A program made the translations under genes and the position numbers. From the NCBI RefSeq assembly GCF_026107645.2, contig NZ_JAPCHV010000006.1, positions 62,001 through 126,000 on the forward strand: a DNA stretch of 64,000 nt. The letters are read 5' to 3'. Positions within the stretch are counted from its first letter, which is position 1; the number at the start of each line of letters is the position of its first letter. Below, in pieces: positions 48,381 to 56,079 of this stretch. The stretch comes from Flavobacterium sp. MFBS3-15 (lineage in GTDB: Bacteria; Bacteroidota; Bacteroidia; Flavobacteriales; Flavobacteriaceae). The notes beneath the pieces are model-generated. The model did not search any database, had not been told where the DNA came from, and was given only the letters and a program-made list of their open reading frames with translations.

Positions 48381-49141
48381 GATATTTTATATAAAACCGG
48401 CTTGCTCGGGCTGGCATCATTCTCAAACGAGGCGATCTGCAGGTTGAGCAGGTATGCGCCATCCGCTACCGCATCGGGTACATATATCATCTCGGTTATG
48501 GTGGCATCGTGTCGGGCATCGGTGTTGAGGTGGTTTACATCGGTTACATTCCAGAAAGCCTTGTGCGAGACCAGCCTGCCTTCGTCATTCTCGCGGTCTA
48601 CGCTAGGCAGGTCGATAAGCAGGTGCCTTATCCCGCATTCGCGGATAAACAATGTCGCAGCTTCCTCAAGATAGGGCGGGTTGGTATTGCTGTAATTCTT
48701 CGATTTTTTGTCCGCGTCATTCGGCAGCGTACGGATGATGATGGCCTCGGGCTTTTTGCCGTCAAGGGCTTTTTCGATCTGCACTTTCGTAATGACAAAA
48801 TCTTCCCCCTGCACTTCCGGCTGTACCGAAACCACTTCTGCCACAAAAAAGAACTGTTTCAGCGCCTGGTTGATGCTGTAGAAATCTTTGGTGATGTGGC
48901 CAAGGCATTCGGTATGCGTGCCGTGCCCGTGCGGATTGAAGAATATATTATTGAAGTTGGTCGACGCGCCCGCACTCACCTTGCCGGTCCAGTCGCCCAT
49001 TTTTACCGGTTCGATAACCGGCTTGTCCAGATACCACGCTATGGGGTTGCTGTCGCTGTTGGTCAGCGGGATAGAGATGTCTATGGGGTGTGACAGGTCA
49101 ACTTCGAAGGGTGCGTTATTATGGGTTAGGGTTGCTTTCAT
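48377..49141 (-). CDS. Cyclase-family metal-dependent hydrolase (kynurenine formamidase-like)
   Basis: 254 residues, cyclase family: the metal motif reads HGHGTHTECLGHI (about 95-105), a variant of the usual HxGTHxDxPxH in which E replaces D and G replaces P. Further motifs are LLIDLPSVDREND and GRLVSHKAFW. Such enzymes hydrolyse N-formylkynurenine or related amides, or do other metal-dependent hydrolysis. With the altered motif the substrate is uncertain. It is the first gene of a three-gene operon with overlapping stop/start pairs (ATGA) and starts at 49141. Confidence 0.85.
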   Translation of the reverse strand: MKATLTHNNAPFEVDLSHPIDISIPLTNSDSNPIAWYLDKPVIEPVKMGDWTGKVSAGASTNFNNIFFNPHGHGTHTECLGHITKDFYSINQALKQFFFVAEVVSVQPEVQGEDFVITKVQIEKALDGKKPEAIIIRTLPNDADKKSKNYSNTNPPYLEEAATLFIRECGIRHLLIDLPSVDRENDEGRLVSHKAFWNVTDVNHLNTDARHDATITEMIYVPDAVADGAYLLNLQIASFENDASPSKPVLYKIS

Positions 49142-49170
49142 AAATATGTCCCTTCAGTATCCATTCAATT

Positions 49171-49252
49171 TGTCATTTCGACGACAGGAGAAATCTCTGT
49201 CTGTGACGTATTTGAGATTTCTCCACTACGCTGCACTTCGGTCGAAATGACA
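49171..49252. repeat. 82-bp inverted-repeat element (TGTCATTTCGA type)
   Basis: An outer inverted repeat TGTCATTTCGA (49171-49181)/TCGAAATGACA (49242-49252) and an inner one GGAGAAATCTC (49187-49197)/GAGATTTCTCC (49214-49224), both 11 bp and perfect. I recognise this as a widespread flavobacterial intergenic repeat type. It lies between the divergently... not divergently but co-directional minus-strand genes hemW (49288) and the cyclase (49141), inside the cyclase leader. Confidence 0.85.
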
Positions 49253-49287
49253 CACGACGGCTTTACTTAAAGGGAAGTGGTTTAAGT

Positions 49288-50421
49288 TCAATCCAAATTT
49301 AGGAAAAACAGGTCACTTGCAATGCCGTCGGCCAAAAACTTTCCGCTTTTGGTGGTTTTCAGGATGCCATTGTCGTTGGCAAGCAGTCCCTGCACAATGA
49401 ATTTGGCGGCTTCTTTCTCCAGATGGGTACGGTATAACGCGCCGAGCTCTTTTTCCACACGGTCTAACGATATACCCCAAATCGTGCGTAATCCGGTCAT
49501 GACATATTCATTATAACGGTCGGCAGGGGTAAGCTTTTCGGTTTCCGATGGCAGGCTGCCTTCGCCGATGCGTTTCAGGTAAAGGGCGTTGTTGGCAATG
49601 TTCCAGCTGCGGTGCGTGCCGTTATAGCTGTGTGCCGACGGGCCTATGCCGATGTATTTTTTGCCGAGCCAGTAGGCGGTATTGTTCTTTGAAAAATAAC
49701 CTTCCCTGCCAAAGTTGGAGAGTTCATAATGCACAAATCCGCTGCTTTCCAGCTTTTCTGTCAAAAGCGAGAACTGCTCCTGTGCAGCTTCATCGCTGGG
49801 AGGGGAAACGATTCCTTTTTGTACCAGCGTGTGCAATGCGGTTTTTGGCTCTACCGTAAGCGCGTAGCTCGAAATGTGCGGGATGCCAAACGATAAGGCC
49901 TTGTCGACATTTTCCAGCCAGCGGCTGTTGCCCATACCGGGTGTTCCATAAATGAGGTCGATGGAAATGTTGTCGAAATGCTTTACGGCTTCGGCAATGC
50001 AGTTTTCGGCCTGTGTGGCATTGTGGGCGCGGTTCATCAGCCTGAGGTCTTCTTCAAAAAAAGACTGTACGCCAATGCTCAGGCGGTTGACTTTGCTTTT
50101 TGAGATTTGGATGATCCTTTCCGTTGATAAGTCATCCGGATTGGCTTCGAGGGTGATCTCCGGGCTTTCCGATACGGCATAGTTTTGATAAACGGTATCG
50201 ATAAGCAGGTCGATTTCTTCATTCGACAGTACTGAGGGTGTGCCGCCGCCGAAATAAATCGTTTCAACCGTTTCATTGGCAAATTCTCCCTTGCGTAGTA
50301 CGATCTCTTTGGCCAGGGCCGCAACCATTTCGTCCCGTTTTTTCATCGAGGTCGAAAAATGAAAGTCGCAGTAATGGCATGCCTGCCTGCAAAAAGGAAT
50401 GTGGATGTAAATGCCCGCCAT
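49288..50421 (-). CDS. hemW: Radical SAM haem chaperone HemW-like protein
   Basis: 377 residues: radical SAM motif CRQACHYCDF (C-x3-C-x2-C near residue 10) at the start, then IYFGGGTPSVLS, SIGVQSF, IDLIYGTPG and a C-terminal HemW domain (YWLGKKYIGIGPSAHSY). It lacks the extra N-terminal region of HemN oxygen-independent coproporphyrinogen oxidases, and is the haem-loading chaperone class HemW. Formerly annotated as a coproporphyrinogen III oxidase-like protein. It is monocistronic; the promoter was not identified. Confidence 0.9.
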   Translation of the reverse strand: MAGIYIHIPFCRQACHYCDFHFSTSMKKRDEMVAALAKEIVLRKGEFANETVETIYFGGGTPSVLSNEEIDLLIDTVYQNYAVSESPEITLEANPDDLSTERIIQISKSKVNRLSIGVQSFFEEDLRLMNRAHNATQAENCIAEAVKHFDNISIDLIYGTPGMGNSRWLENVDKALSFGIPHISSYALTVEPKTALHTLVQKGIVSPPSDEAAQEQFSLLTEKLESSGFVHYELSNFGREGYFSKNNTAYWLGKKYIGIGPSAHSYNGTHRSWNIANNALYLKRIGEGSLPSETEKLTPADRYNEYVMTGLRTIWGISLDRVEKELGALYRTHLEKEAAKFIVQGLLANDNGILKTTKSGKFLADGIASDLFFLNLD

Positions 50422-50454
50422 GCTGCAAAGCTACGGCCTTTTTTCCATAAAAAA

Positions 50455-50472
50455 GCCCCGTCGAAACGGGGC
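50455..50472 (-). terminator. Terminator of the lipoprotein gene 50495-51361
   Basis: On the minus strand GCCCCGT/ACGGGGC with a CGAA-type loop is followed by TTTTTTATGG, 22 bases after the gene's stop. Confidence 0.9.
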
Positions 50473-50494
50473 CTGATAACTTGCCGGTGACAGG

Positions 50495-51361
50495 TTAAAA
50501 ATCGTATGCTATCTTGAACTGTCCGTTTGTAACGGTTACGTCTGCACCTGTTTCGGGATGTTCGGCATTTACCGTAAAAGTACCTTCAATAACCGTAAAG
50601 TTCCCCACAGTCGTTTTTGAAGTGATGTTGAATGTACCATTGTTGGACACCAGTTCTTCCTCGTAGCCTAATGCTGTGTTGTATTTGTAAACCACAACTT
50701 TATTCACTTCTGAGTTGGCATTGAACGTGTTGTTGCCAACAGCTATTGTGCCGGGATCGATTAAGAACGAAAAGCTGTACTCATTATCACTATTAGAAAA
50801 TAGCGAATATGAACTGCCTGAAGTAGTGCCTCCTTCTACCTCGTGCCATGCGTTGCCATTTACTGTTGCAGAAACAGTCAGTCCGTCTATTGGTGGCGGG
50901 GTGTTGGTAAGGTCGATTACAAAGCTGCCTTCAACAGTCACAAAATCACTGTCCAGATCGTACTGGTCATCATAAAGCTTGCCGGAAAAATTTGCCTTTA
51001 CCTGGTTGTTGTCAAGCGATACCATCTCGAAATCAAAATAGTTTTCTTTGAAGAAGTAATGGTTCATATAACTATTGACGTTGCCCTGCGTAGAGAAGGA
51101 TGTCGCTGTTGCGATGTCGCCAAATACATTGAAAGTCAACTGAATTGACCGTCCATCAGCTGCGCCCGCAGAAACGAATATCTGTTCACCGCTGATGTAG
51201 CCGCCATAAATGGTCATTGGAACTTCTGTGCCATTCAGGCTGTATTCAAAAGACTGGTCTTCGTTGCCAGGGTTGTTGTCAACCGGATCAGAATCATCCG
51301 AAGAGCAGGAGGCCATAAGTGCAACAAACATTACAAATAATGCATTCTTGAGTGTTTTCAT
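50495..51361 (-). CDS. Lipoprotein of unknown function (288 aa)
   Basis: Start chosen at ATG 51361, because a minus-strand -7 element (TATATTTG at 51397-51404) sits upstream of it and inside the longer frame. The N-terminus MKTLKNALFVMFVALMASCSSDD is a lipoprotein signal followed by acidic residues (SDDSDPVDNN). The rest has two similar Ig-like beta domains (DQSFEYSLNGTEVPMTIYGGYISG ... and LTVSATVNGNAWHEVEGGTTSGSSYSL) typical of DUF-type Bacteroidota lipoproteins; function unknown. Confidence 0.8.
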   Translation of the reverse strand: MKTLKNALFVMFVALMASCSSDDSDPVDNNPGNEDQSFEYSLNGTEVPMTIYGGYISGEQIFVSAGAADGRSIQLTFNVFGDIATATSFSTQGNVNSYMNHYFFKENYFDFEMVSLDNNQVKANFSGKLYDDQYDLDSDFVTVEGSFVIDLTNTPPPIDGLTVSATVNGNAWHEVEGGTTSGSSYSLFSNSDNEYSFSFLIDPGTIAVGNNTFNANSEVNKVVVYKYNTALGYEEELVSNNGTFNITSKTTVGNFTVIEGTFTVNAEHPETGADVTVTNGQFKIAYDF

Positions 51362-51396
51362 AAAATTGAATTGGTTAGATTTATGTGTGATAAACG

Positions 51397-51404
51397 CAAA
51401 TATA
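51397..51404 (-). promoter_or_regulatory. -7 promoter element (TATATTTG) for the lipoprotein gene
   Basis: Exact TAnnTTTG match on the minus strand, 35 bases before ATG 51361; it fixes the start below the longer frame. Confidence 0.65.
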
Positions 51405-51499
51405 TCTTTTATGGTATCGTCAAGAAAGTATTTACCCTTATAAATACAGGGTTTTTCACGATTTAAGTTCAAATGATTGATTTGAAGTGTCTTGGCGAT

Positions 51500-52054
51500 T
51501 TACTTTTTTACCCGCTCTTCATTCTGCTTTATGAAAGCATCCCAGCCGGAGTAGCTTTTGCCGCCAACAATCTTGCCCGAATTGAAGAAATGGCAAACGG
51601 CTGCTGCAAGACCATCGGTGCTGTCGAGGTTTTTGGGAAGTTCTTTCAGGCCGAGGAGCTGTTGCAACATTTTGGCCACCTGCTCTTTGCTGGCTGCACC
51701 GTTGCCGGTTATGGCCATTTTGATCTTTTTGGGTTCGTATTCGGTGATGGGTATCTGCCGCGAAAGCCCTGCCGCCATGGCTACCCCCTGCGCTCGCCCC
51801 AGCTTGAGCATCGACTGCACGTTCTTCCCGAAGAAAGGCGCCTCGATGGCGATCTCGTCGGGCAGGTGGGTGTCGATAAGCTCTATGGTGCGCTCAAAGA
51901 TGAGGCGCAGCTTTACATAATGGTCGTCGTACTTGCTGAGCTGCAATTCGTTTAGCTGGAGGAATTCCATCTTTTTGTTTACGACCTTTATCAGGCCGAA
52001 ACCCATGATGGTCGTGCCAGGATCGATGCCCAATATTATGCGTTCGGTTGCCAA
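51500..52054 (-). CDS. ruvC: Crossover junction endodeoxyribonuclease RuvC
   Basis: 184 residues: RNase H-like fold with IILGIDPGTTIMGFGLI (first catalytic Asp), IAIEAPFFGKNVQSMLKLGRAQG (Glu), and the C-terminal DSTDGLAAAVCHFFNS (catalytic Asp-x-x-D/ DGxAxxxxH region). It cuts Holliday junctions with RuvAB. The only start that yields the full conserved N-terminus is TTG at 52054; there is no ATG or GTG upstream. The flippase-like gene starts 22 bases upstream on the other strand, so both promoters overlap. Confidence 0.95.
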   Translation of the reverse strand: MATERIILGIDPGTTIMGFGLIKVVNKKMEFLQLNELQLSKYDDHYVKLRLIFERTIELIDTHLPDEIAIEAPFFGKNVQSMLKLGRAQGVAMAAGLSRQIPITEYEPKKIKMAITGNGAASKEQVAKMLQQLLGLKELPKNLDSTDGLAAAVCHFFNSGKIVGGKSYSGWDAFIKQNEERVKK

Positions 52055-52063
52055 AATTTAAAT

Positions 52064-52071
52064 TACTTTTG
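52064..52071 (+). promoter_or_regulatory. -7 promoter element (TACTTTTG) for the flippase-like gene
   Basis: Exact TAnnTTTG match ending 5 bases before ATG 52077; predicts an almost leaderless mRNA. The gap to the ruvC start is only 22 bp, so its promoter overlaps. Confidence 0.6.
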
Positions 52072-52076
52072 CGGGC

Positions 52077-53039
52077 ATGCTTACCCTCTCGCGCAAAGCT
52101 AAGGAATTCCTTGTACTTACGGCCAAACTTTTGATCGTGGGCGGGGCATTTTATTTCATCTACAGCCGCATTTCGGATGATGACAGCCTCGATTGGTCGC
52201 GCATTACCGAAGCAGCTTCGCGTGAAGGGTCATACCTCCTTATTTCTCTCATCCTGCTGCTCACGTTCCTCAATCGCTTTTTAGAGATTGTCAAGTGGTG
52301 CAACCTGGTTTCGTGGCTGCAGCCGCTGCCACTCGCAAAAGCCGCCGAACAGGTGCTGGCCGCCATGACCGCCGCGATATTCACTCCAAATGGCATAGGG
52401 GAGTATGCCGCCAAGGCACTTTATTACAAAAAGCAGCAGGCCGGCGACATTATCTTCCTGAACCTTGTGTGCAATGGCATCCAGCTCATCATTGCGGTGC
52501 TGGCAGGGATTGCAGGGCTTATCATTTTCAATGTAGTGTACGATGTCATTGCTGTTGGTACGCTGTTGCTCATTCTTGGGGCGATAGTGGCTGCCGGCCT
52601 ACTCGTATTCGCCTCGCGCAACATCGCCATCAAAGGCTACTCGCTGCAACGCCTGTTTGCAAAAGTAGGGGAGGTGCCCAAAGCCATCCACCGTAAAAAT
52701 GTGCTGTTAGGCTTTGGCCGGTATTTATCGATCATCCACCAGCATTATTTTTTGTTCCTGCTTTTTGGAGTAGACTTGCCTTACCCGATAATGATAAGTG
52801 CCATAGCGGGCATTTACTTCCTGGGGTCGTCATTGCCCACCTTCCAGTTGCTGGACTTTGCAGTGCGCGGGAGCGTAGCGGTGTATTTCTTCGGGATATT
52901 GGGAGTGAACGAATGGATTGTGGTATTTGCCGCAACGCTCCAATGGCTGCTGAATATCGTGTTGCCGGTAGCGATCGGTAGTTATTTTGTTGTCAGGTTT
53001 AAGGCCTCTCCCAAGCCCTCTCCAAAGGAGAGGGAGTAG
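52077..53039 (+). CDS. Lysylphosphatidylglycerol synthase/UPF0104-like membrane protein
   Basis: 320 residues with about eight membrane helices and the UPF0104 (AglD/MprF-N-terminal) features: FLNRFLEIVKWCNLVSWLQPLP, FTPNGIGEYAAKALYY (the PNGxGEY motif, about 103-118) and SSLPTFQLLDFAVRGSVAVYFFG (about 255-277). These flippase-like domains move lipid-linked substrates; no LPG-synthase domain is attached. The last 12 residues (KASPKPSPKERE) come from a dispersed repeat (copy 1, 53001-53045), which seems to have replaced the natural end. Confidence 0.85.
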   Translation: MLTLSRKAKEFLVLTAKLLIVGGAFYFIYSRISDDDSLDWSRITEAASREGSYLLISLILLLTFLNRFLEIVKWCNLVSWLQPLPLAKAAEQVLAAMTAAIFTPNGIGEYAAKALYYKKQQAGDIIFLNLVCNGIQLIIAVLAGIAGLIIFNVVYDVIAVGTLLLILGAIVAAGLLVFASRNIAIKGYSLQRLFAKVGEVPKAIHRKNVLLGFGRYLSIIHQHYFLFLLFGVDLPYPIMISAIAGIYFLGSSLPTFQLLDFAVRGSVAVYFFGILGVNEWIVVFAATLQWLLNIVLPVAIGSYFVVRFKASPKPSPKERE

Positions 53040-53045
53040 CTTCAC
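53001..53045 (-). repeat. GAGAGGG-type 3'-end repeat, copy 1
   Basis: 45 bp, read on the minus strand as GTGAAGCTACTCCCTCTCC followed by TTTGGAGAGGGCTTGG and GAGAGGCCTT. The core CCCTCTCC-TTT-GGAGAGGG is a perfect hairpin. On the plus strand it covers the last codons and stop of the flippase-like gene (KASPKPSPKERE, then TAG). Confidence 0.8.
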
Positions 53046-53096
53046 CCGAGCGTGCTACTTCCAAAATATTCGACTTCGTACTTCCGACTAAAAAAC

Positions 53097-53573
53097 CTAC
53101 TCCACATCCAGTATTACCGGCAGTATGAACTGCGTGGTAACCGGTACACCTTCCTTTTGGGCAGGTTCAATCTTTGGGAAATCGACAAGGCGGGCCTTGA
53201 GGATGCTGTCAATAGCAGTGCGGTCATACGAAACGCTGTCGGTGGGCATTTCGGGTTCGAATTTTAATGTGGAATCAGAGAATACCGTGACTTTTACCTG
53301 TATCGTGTCCAACTCGGGGTAGAGCAGGGCAATGGTATCGATACCCAGTTTTTCCTGTACCAGGCGTGCCATCTGTTCAAAAAAGCATTCCTTTTTCAGC
53401 TGCTTGTCCATGATGGCATCGCATTCGGCCATCGAAGGATAGCTGCTCACTTCTTTCCAGTTGATCTCCTTAAGGCGTTTTTGCAGCAGGGCATCCTCGT
53501 CCGGCACCTGCTTGTCAAAGTACTGGCAGGAGCTCAAAAAGGCAAGCAGGAAAAGGGCAATGGCTTTCTTCAT
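53097..53573 (-). CDS. Small lipoprotein with TonB-C-terminal-like end (158 aa)
   Basis: A lipoprotein signal (MKKAIALFLLAFLSSCQYF, lipobox LSSC), then a helical part (LLQKRLKEINWKEVSSYPSMAECDAIMDKQLKKECFFEQMARLV, split) with two Cys that could form a disulfide, and a beta-strand C-terminal region (IDTIQ VKVTVFSDSTLKFEP... FPKIEPAQKEGVPVTTQFILPVIL) resembling the TonB C-terminal fold. No partner ExbB/D or TonB receptor is close. Function unknown; orientation opposite to the flippase-like gene. Confidence 0.75.
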   Translation of the reverse strand: MKKAIALFLLAFLSSCQYFDKQVPDEDALLQKRLKEINWKEVSSYPSMAECDAIMDKQLKKECFFEQMARLVQEKLGIDTIALLYPELDTIQVKVTVFSDSTLKFEPEMPTDSVSYDRTAIDSILKARLVDFPKIEPAQKEGVPVTTQFILPVILDVE

Positions 53574-53626
53574 TTGCCCAAAAATAAGGAAAAATTATTT
53601 AGCCGTACAATTATGCCCCATTACAG

Positions 53627-54424
53627 CTATTCAACATTATCTACAAAGTTTTCCAGCATCTCCACTTTACGCCATTTTTTCATGGCTTTTTGGATGATGT
53701 TTTTCGGGACGGGTGAGGTAAGGTCGTCGGTGAAATGGGTAAAGTTTGAAATGAAATCTTCAAGCGGATCGGTGTCGCCCTCAAAAGTTTCCAGGAAGGA
53801 TTTGTTGCATAAAAGCTTTATTACCGCATCGTAGGCTTCGTCATTCAACCGGTGATTGTCGGTTATTTCAGTGATTGCTTCAAGAATGTTACTGTTGTTA
53901 TCAATGTCATCATTAGTACTCCCAACAGATATTTTTACTACGGATGATGGCGTGTGGTAATCCTCGTTACTTACCATCCCTTTAATCTCCAGTTCACAGG
54001 AAAGCTCAAAAGGTACGTTGGTATTGTAATCACCTTCAAATCCAAGTTCTTCTATCACTCCTTTCCAATAGACGGCCACTTTATTACCCTCAATTTTCCC
54101 GAATGTGATCTCGTTATCCTTTACGCCGTTGTGCGTAAGCACATAGAAAGTGAACAAATGCTCGTCGGTCACATAATCATAAGCGCCTTTAACCTCTATG
54201 GTTTTTTCTGCGAGGGATTGGAGATTGCCCTGTGTGGCGATCATCTGTTCGCAACGTATATTGCCGCTATGCATTCCTTCATCCATAAAAGGCGCTTCTT
54301 CGCCTTGTACCCAAACATCCCATAGCGTGTAAGTCTGACCAAAATCCTCCTGGTTGTATTCTTTTATGTACGATTTTGCCGTGTCGATCGGAAAAATGTA
54401 ATCTTTGATTTTGAGGGTGTTCAT
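53627..54424 (-). CDS. Unknown cytoplasmic protein, 265 aa
   Basis: No signal peptide or membrane segment. The protein has a beta-rich N-terminal two thirds (LWDVWVQGEEAPFMDEGMHSGNIRCEQ; KAYDYVTDEHLFTFYVLTHNGVKDNEI) and a helical, Asp/Asn-rich C-terminal part (LEAITEITDNHRLNDEAYDAVIKLL; ... LENFVDNVE). I do not recognise a family. Start: a longer frame reaches 54487, but an exact -7 TATTTTTG (54451-54458) lies in front of ATG 54424, so the shorter start is preferred. Divergent from the Crp/Fnr gene, possibly sharing its control region. Confidence 0.7.
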   Translation of the reverse strand: MNTLKIKDYIFPIDTAKSYIKEYNQEDFGQTYTLWDVWVQGEEAPFMDEGMHSGNIRCEQMIATQGNLQSLAEKTIEVKGAYDYVTDEHLFTFYVLTHNGVKDNEITFGKIEGNKVAVYWKGVIEELGFEGDYNTNVPFELSCELEIKGMVSNEDYHTPSSVVKISVGSTNDDIDNNSNILEAITEITDNHRLNDEAYDAVIKLLCNKSFLETFEGDTDPLEDFISNFTHFTDDLTSPVPKNIIQKAMKKWRKVEMLENFVDNVE

Positions 54425-54450
54425 TGTTGGTTGATGATTTGGTTTTTGTT

Positions 54451-54458
54451 CAAAAATA
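54451..54458 (-). promoter_or_regulatory. -7 promoter element (TATTTTTG) for gene 53627-54424
   Basis: Exact TAnnTTTG match on the minus strand, 26 bases before ATG 54424; it lies inside the longer alternative frame and argues for the shorter protein. Confidence 0.6.
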
Positions 54459-54557
54459 ATAAAAAGCCCTTCTGTGAGGATTAGCATTGTTGATAATAAA
54501 TGTTATTTTTACTGATGTGTAAAATCAAATCATCCCATCGACCACACATCTAAAATA

Positions 54558-55109
54558 ATTGCCCATTTCGAAAAGTACATCCCGCTAAGCGATGCGCTGA
54601 AGCACGAACTTACCGAAAAGCTAAAGCCTGTACATTTTAAAAAAGGGGAGCTGGTGCTGGATGCGTCCAAAACCTGTACCTATAGCTATTTTATCGTTCG
54701 TGGCATGTTTCGCACCTATTTCCTGAAAGACGGCAAAGAAATATCGGAGTATTTTTCGGCAGAAGAGGAGTGGTGCAATTCGCCCAAAAGCTTCATGACG
54801 CGCCGCCCCGACATTTATTACATCGATGCCATCGAAAACACCGAAGCCTACAGCCTGTATGTGGACGATCTGGTGGCGCTGTTCAATAAATTTCCAGAAA
54901 TGGAGCGCTATTCCCGGCTTTCGATGGGCACAGTCTTCGGGCACCTGATGGAGCGCATTACCTCAATGCGGTTTACCACAGCCAAAGAAAAGCACGATCA
55001 CTTTTTGGAGGTATACCACGACATCCACCACCGGATACCGCTGGGCATGGTGGCATCCTACCTCGGCATCACCCAGGAAACCCTGAGCCGCCTGCGTGCA
55101 GCCAGGTGA
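54558..55109 (+). CDS. Crp/Fnr-family transcriptional regulator with no normal start codon
   Basis: The conserved protein runs from about SKIIAHFEKYIPLSDALK, through ELVLDASKTCTYSYFIVRGMFRTYFLKDGKE (cyclic-nucleotide-binding-type barrel) to the HTH HHRIPLGMVASYLGITQETLSRLR, and ends at 55109. The frame is open back to a stop at 54513, but contains no ATG, GTG or TTG before GTG 54654, which would remove the first ~32 conserved residues. The coordinates given (from ATT 54558) are only a compromise. A nearby ATG at 54515 is one base out of frame and would stop at TAA 54551. Either an ATT/other start or a 1-base shift must be assumed; the gene may be damaged. The effector is unknown. Confidence 0.75.
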   Translation: MAHFEKYIPLSDALKHELTEKLKPVHFKKGELVLDASKTCTYSYFIVRGMFRTYFLKDGKEISEYFSAEEEWCNSPKSFMTRRPDIYYIDAIENTEAYSLYVDDLVALFNKFPEMERYSRLSMGTVFGHLMERITSMRFTTAKEKHDHFLEVYHDIHHRIPLGMVASYLGITQETLSRLRAAR

Positions 55110-55166
55110 TTTTTTGATCTGCATCAAATGCAGTTTTGAGCTAAAGCATCACCTTTGTACAAAACA

Positions 55167-56018
55167 ATGATGATGAATTATTTTAGCACACTTTTATTTA
55201 TTGCCTTTTCCCTGACTTCCTTAACCTCTTTCTCCCAGGAAAAGATACCTGTAAAAAATGCCGAAGCCATCCTTTATACAGGCAATGGCGCTAACCAGCC
55301 TTTAGTCGTAGGCCTTGGCGGCTCCGAGGGTGGGAATGCATGGGCAAGCGACCACTGGAAACCAATACGCGATGAATTCGTTGCAAAAGGCTATGCTTTC
55401 CTGGCGCTGGGCTATTTTGGCTGTGAAGGTACGCCGCCACTTCTCGACAAAATCGCCATTGATGAGGTGCACGCTGCCATTGCCTCGGCGGCAGCGCATC
55501 CAAAGGTTAACGGAAGTAAGATTGCAGTAATTGGCGGCTCACGCGGCGCCGATCTTGCCCTGCTGCTCGGCAGCTATTACAATGATATTTCGTGTGTCAT
55601 CGGGATGTCGGCCAGCCATGCGGTCTTCCCGGGGCATACGCAGGAATTCAATTCGTCTTGCTGGGCGTTTGGGGGCAAGGAATTGCCTTTTATCCCGGTT
55701 AACAATGAAGTTGTACCTTTCCTGGTGAAAGGCGACCTGCGCGGCACATTCGAAGCCATGTTGCAGGATGCCGACGCCGAGCAGCGCTGCCTGATAAAAG
55801 TTGAGAACATCAAAGCTCCCGTACTGTTGCTTTCTGCCGATGCTGATGAAATCATCCCCGCTGTTGCGATGGGAGATAAAATGATGGCACGGCTCACAGC
55901 GAATGATTTTAAATATCCGCACGAACATATTATTTATAAGGGAGGCCATGCAGAACCCACAAAGCATTTTGATGTAGTGTTTGCTTTTTTGGAAAAGCAC
56001 TTTATTAAAGCCCGGTAA
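55167..56018 (+). CDS. Dienelactone hydrolase/BAAT-like alpha/beta hydrolase, secreted
   Basis: 283 residues: signal peptide (MMMNYFSTLLFIAFSLTSLTSFSQ), then an alpha/beta hydrolase with LVVGLGGSEGGNAWASDHW (oxyanion region), nucleophile motif IGGSRGADLAL (G-x-S-x-G) near residue 127, Asp region LLLSADADEIIPAVAMG and the catalytic His in KGGHAEPT. Similar to the C-terminal domain of acyl-CoA:amino acid N-acyltransferases/thioesterases (BAAT) and dienelactone hydrolases. Being exported, it probably hydrolyses an extracytoplasmic ester. It follows the Crp/Fnr gene by 57 bases, possibly its target. Several upstream Met codons are possible; 55167 is the first in a normal position. Confidence 0.85.
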   Translation: MMMNYFSTLLFIAFSLTSLTSFSQEKIPVKNAEAILYTGNGANQPLVVGLGGSEGGNAWASDHWKPIRDEFVAKGYAFLALGYFGCEGTPPLLDKIAIDEVHAAIASAAAHPKVNGSKIAVIGGSRGADLALLLGSYYNDISCVIGMSASHAVFPGHTQEFNSSCWAFGGKELPFIPVNNEVVPFLVKGDLRGTFEAMLQDADAEQRCLIKVENIKAPVLLLSADADEIIPAVAMGDKMMARLTANDFKYPHEHIIYKGGHAEPTKHFDVVFAFLEKHFIKAR

Positions 56019-56023
56019 TGAAA

Positions 56024-56056
56024 AACTGCCCGCAGGAAATTTTCCCACGGGCAGTT
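56024..56056. terminator. Bidirectional terminator
   Basis: AACTGCCCG/CGGGCAGTT with an inner GGAAA/TTTCC extension, lying between the convergent ends at 56018 and 56080; the minus side runs into TTTTT. Confidence 0.9.
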
Positions 56057-56079
56057 CAACCAACTTAATTTATTTTTTA

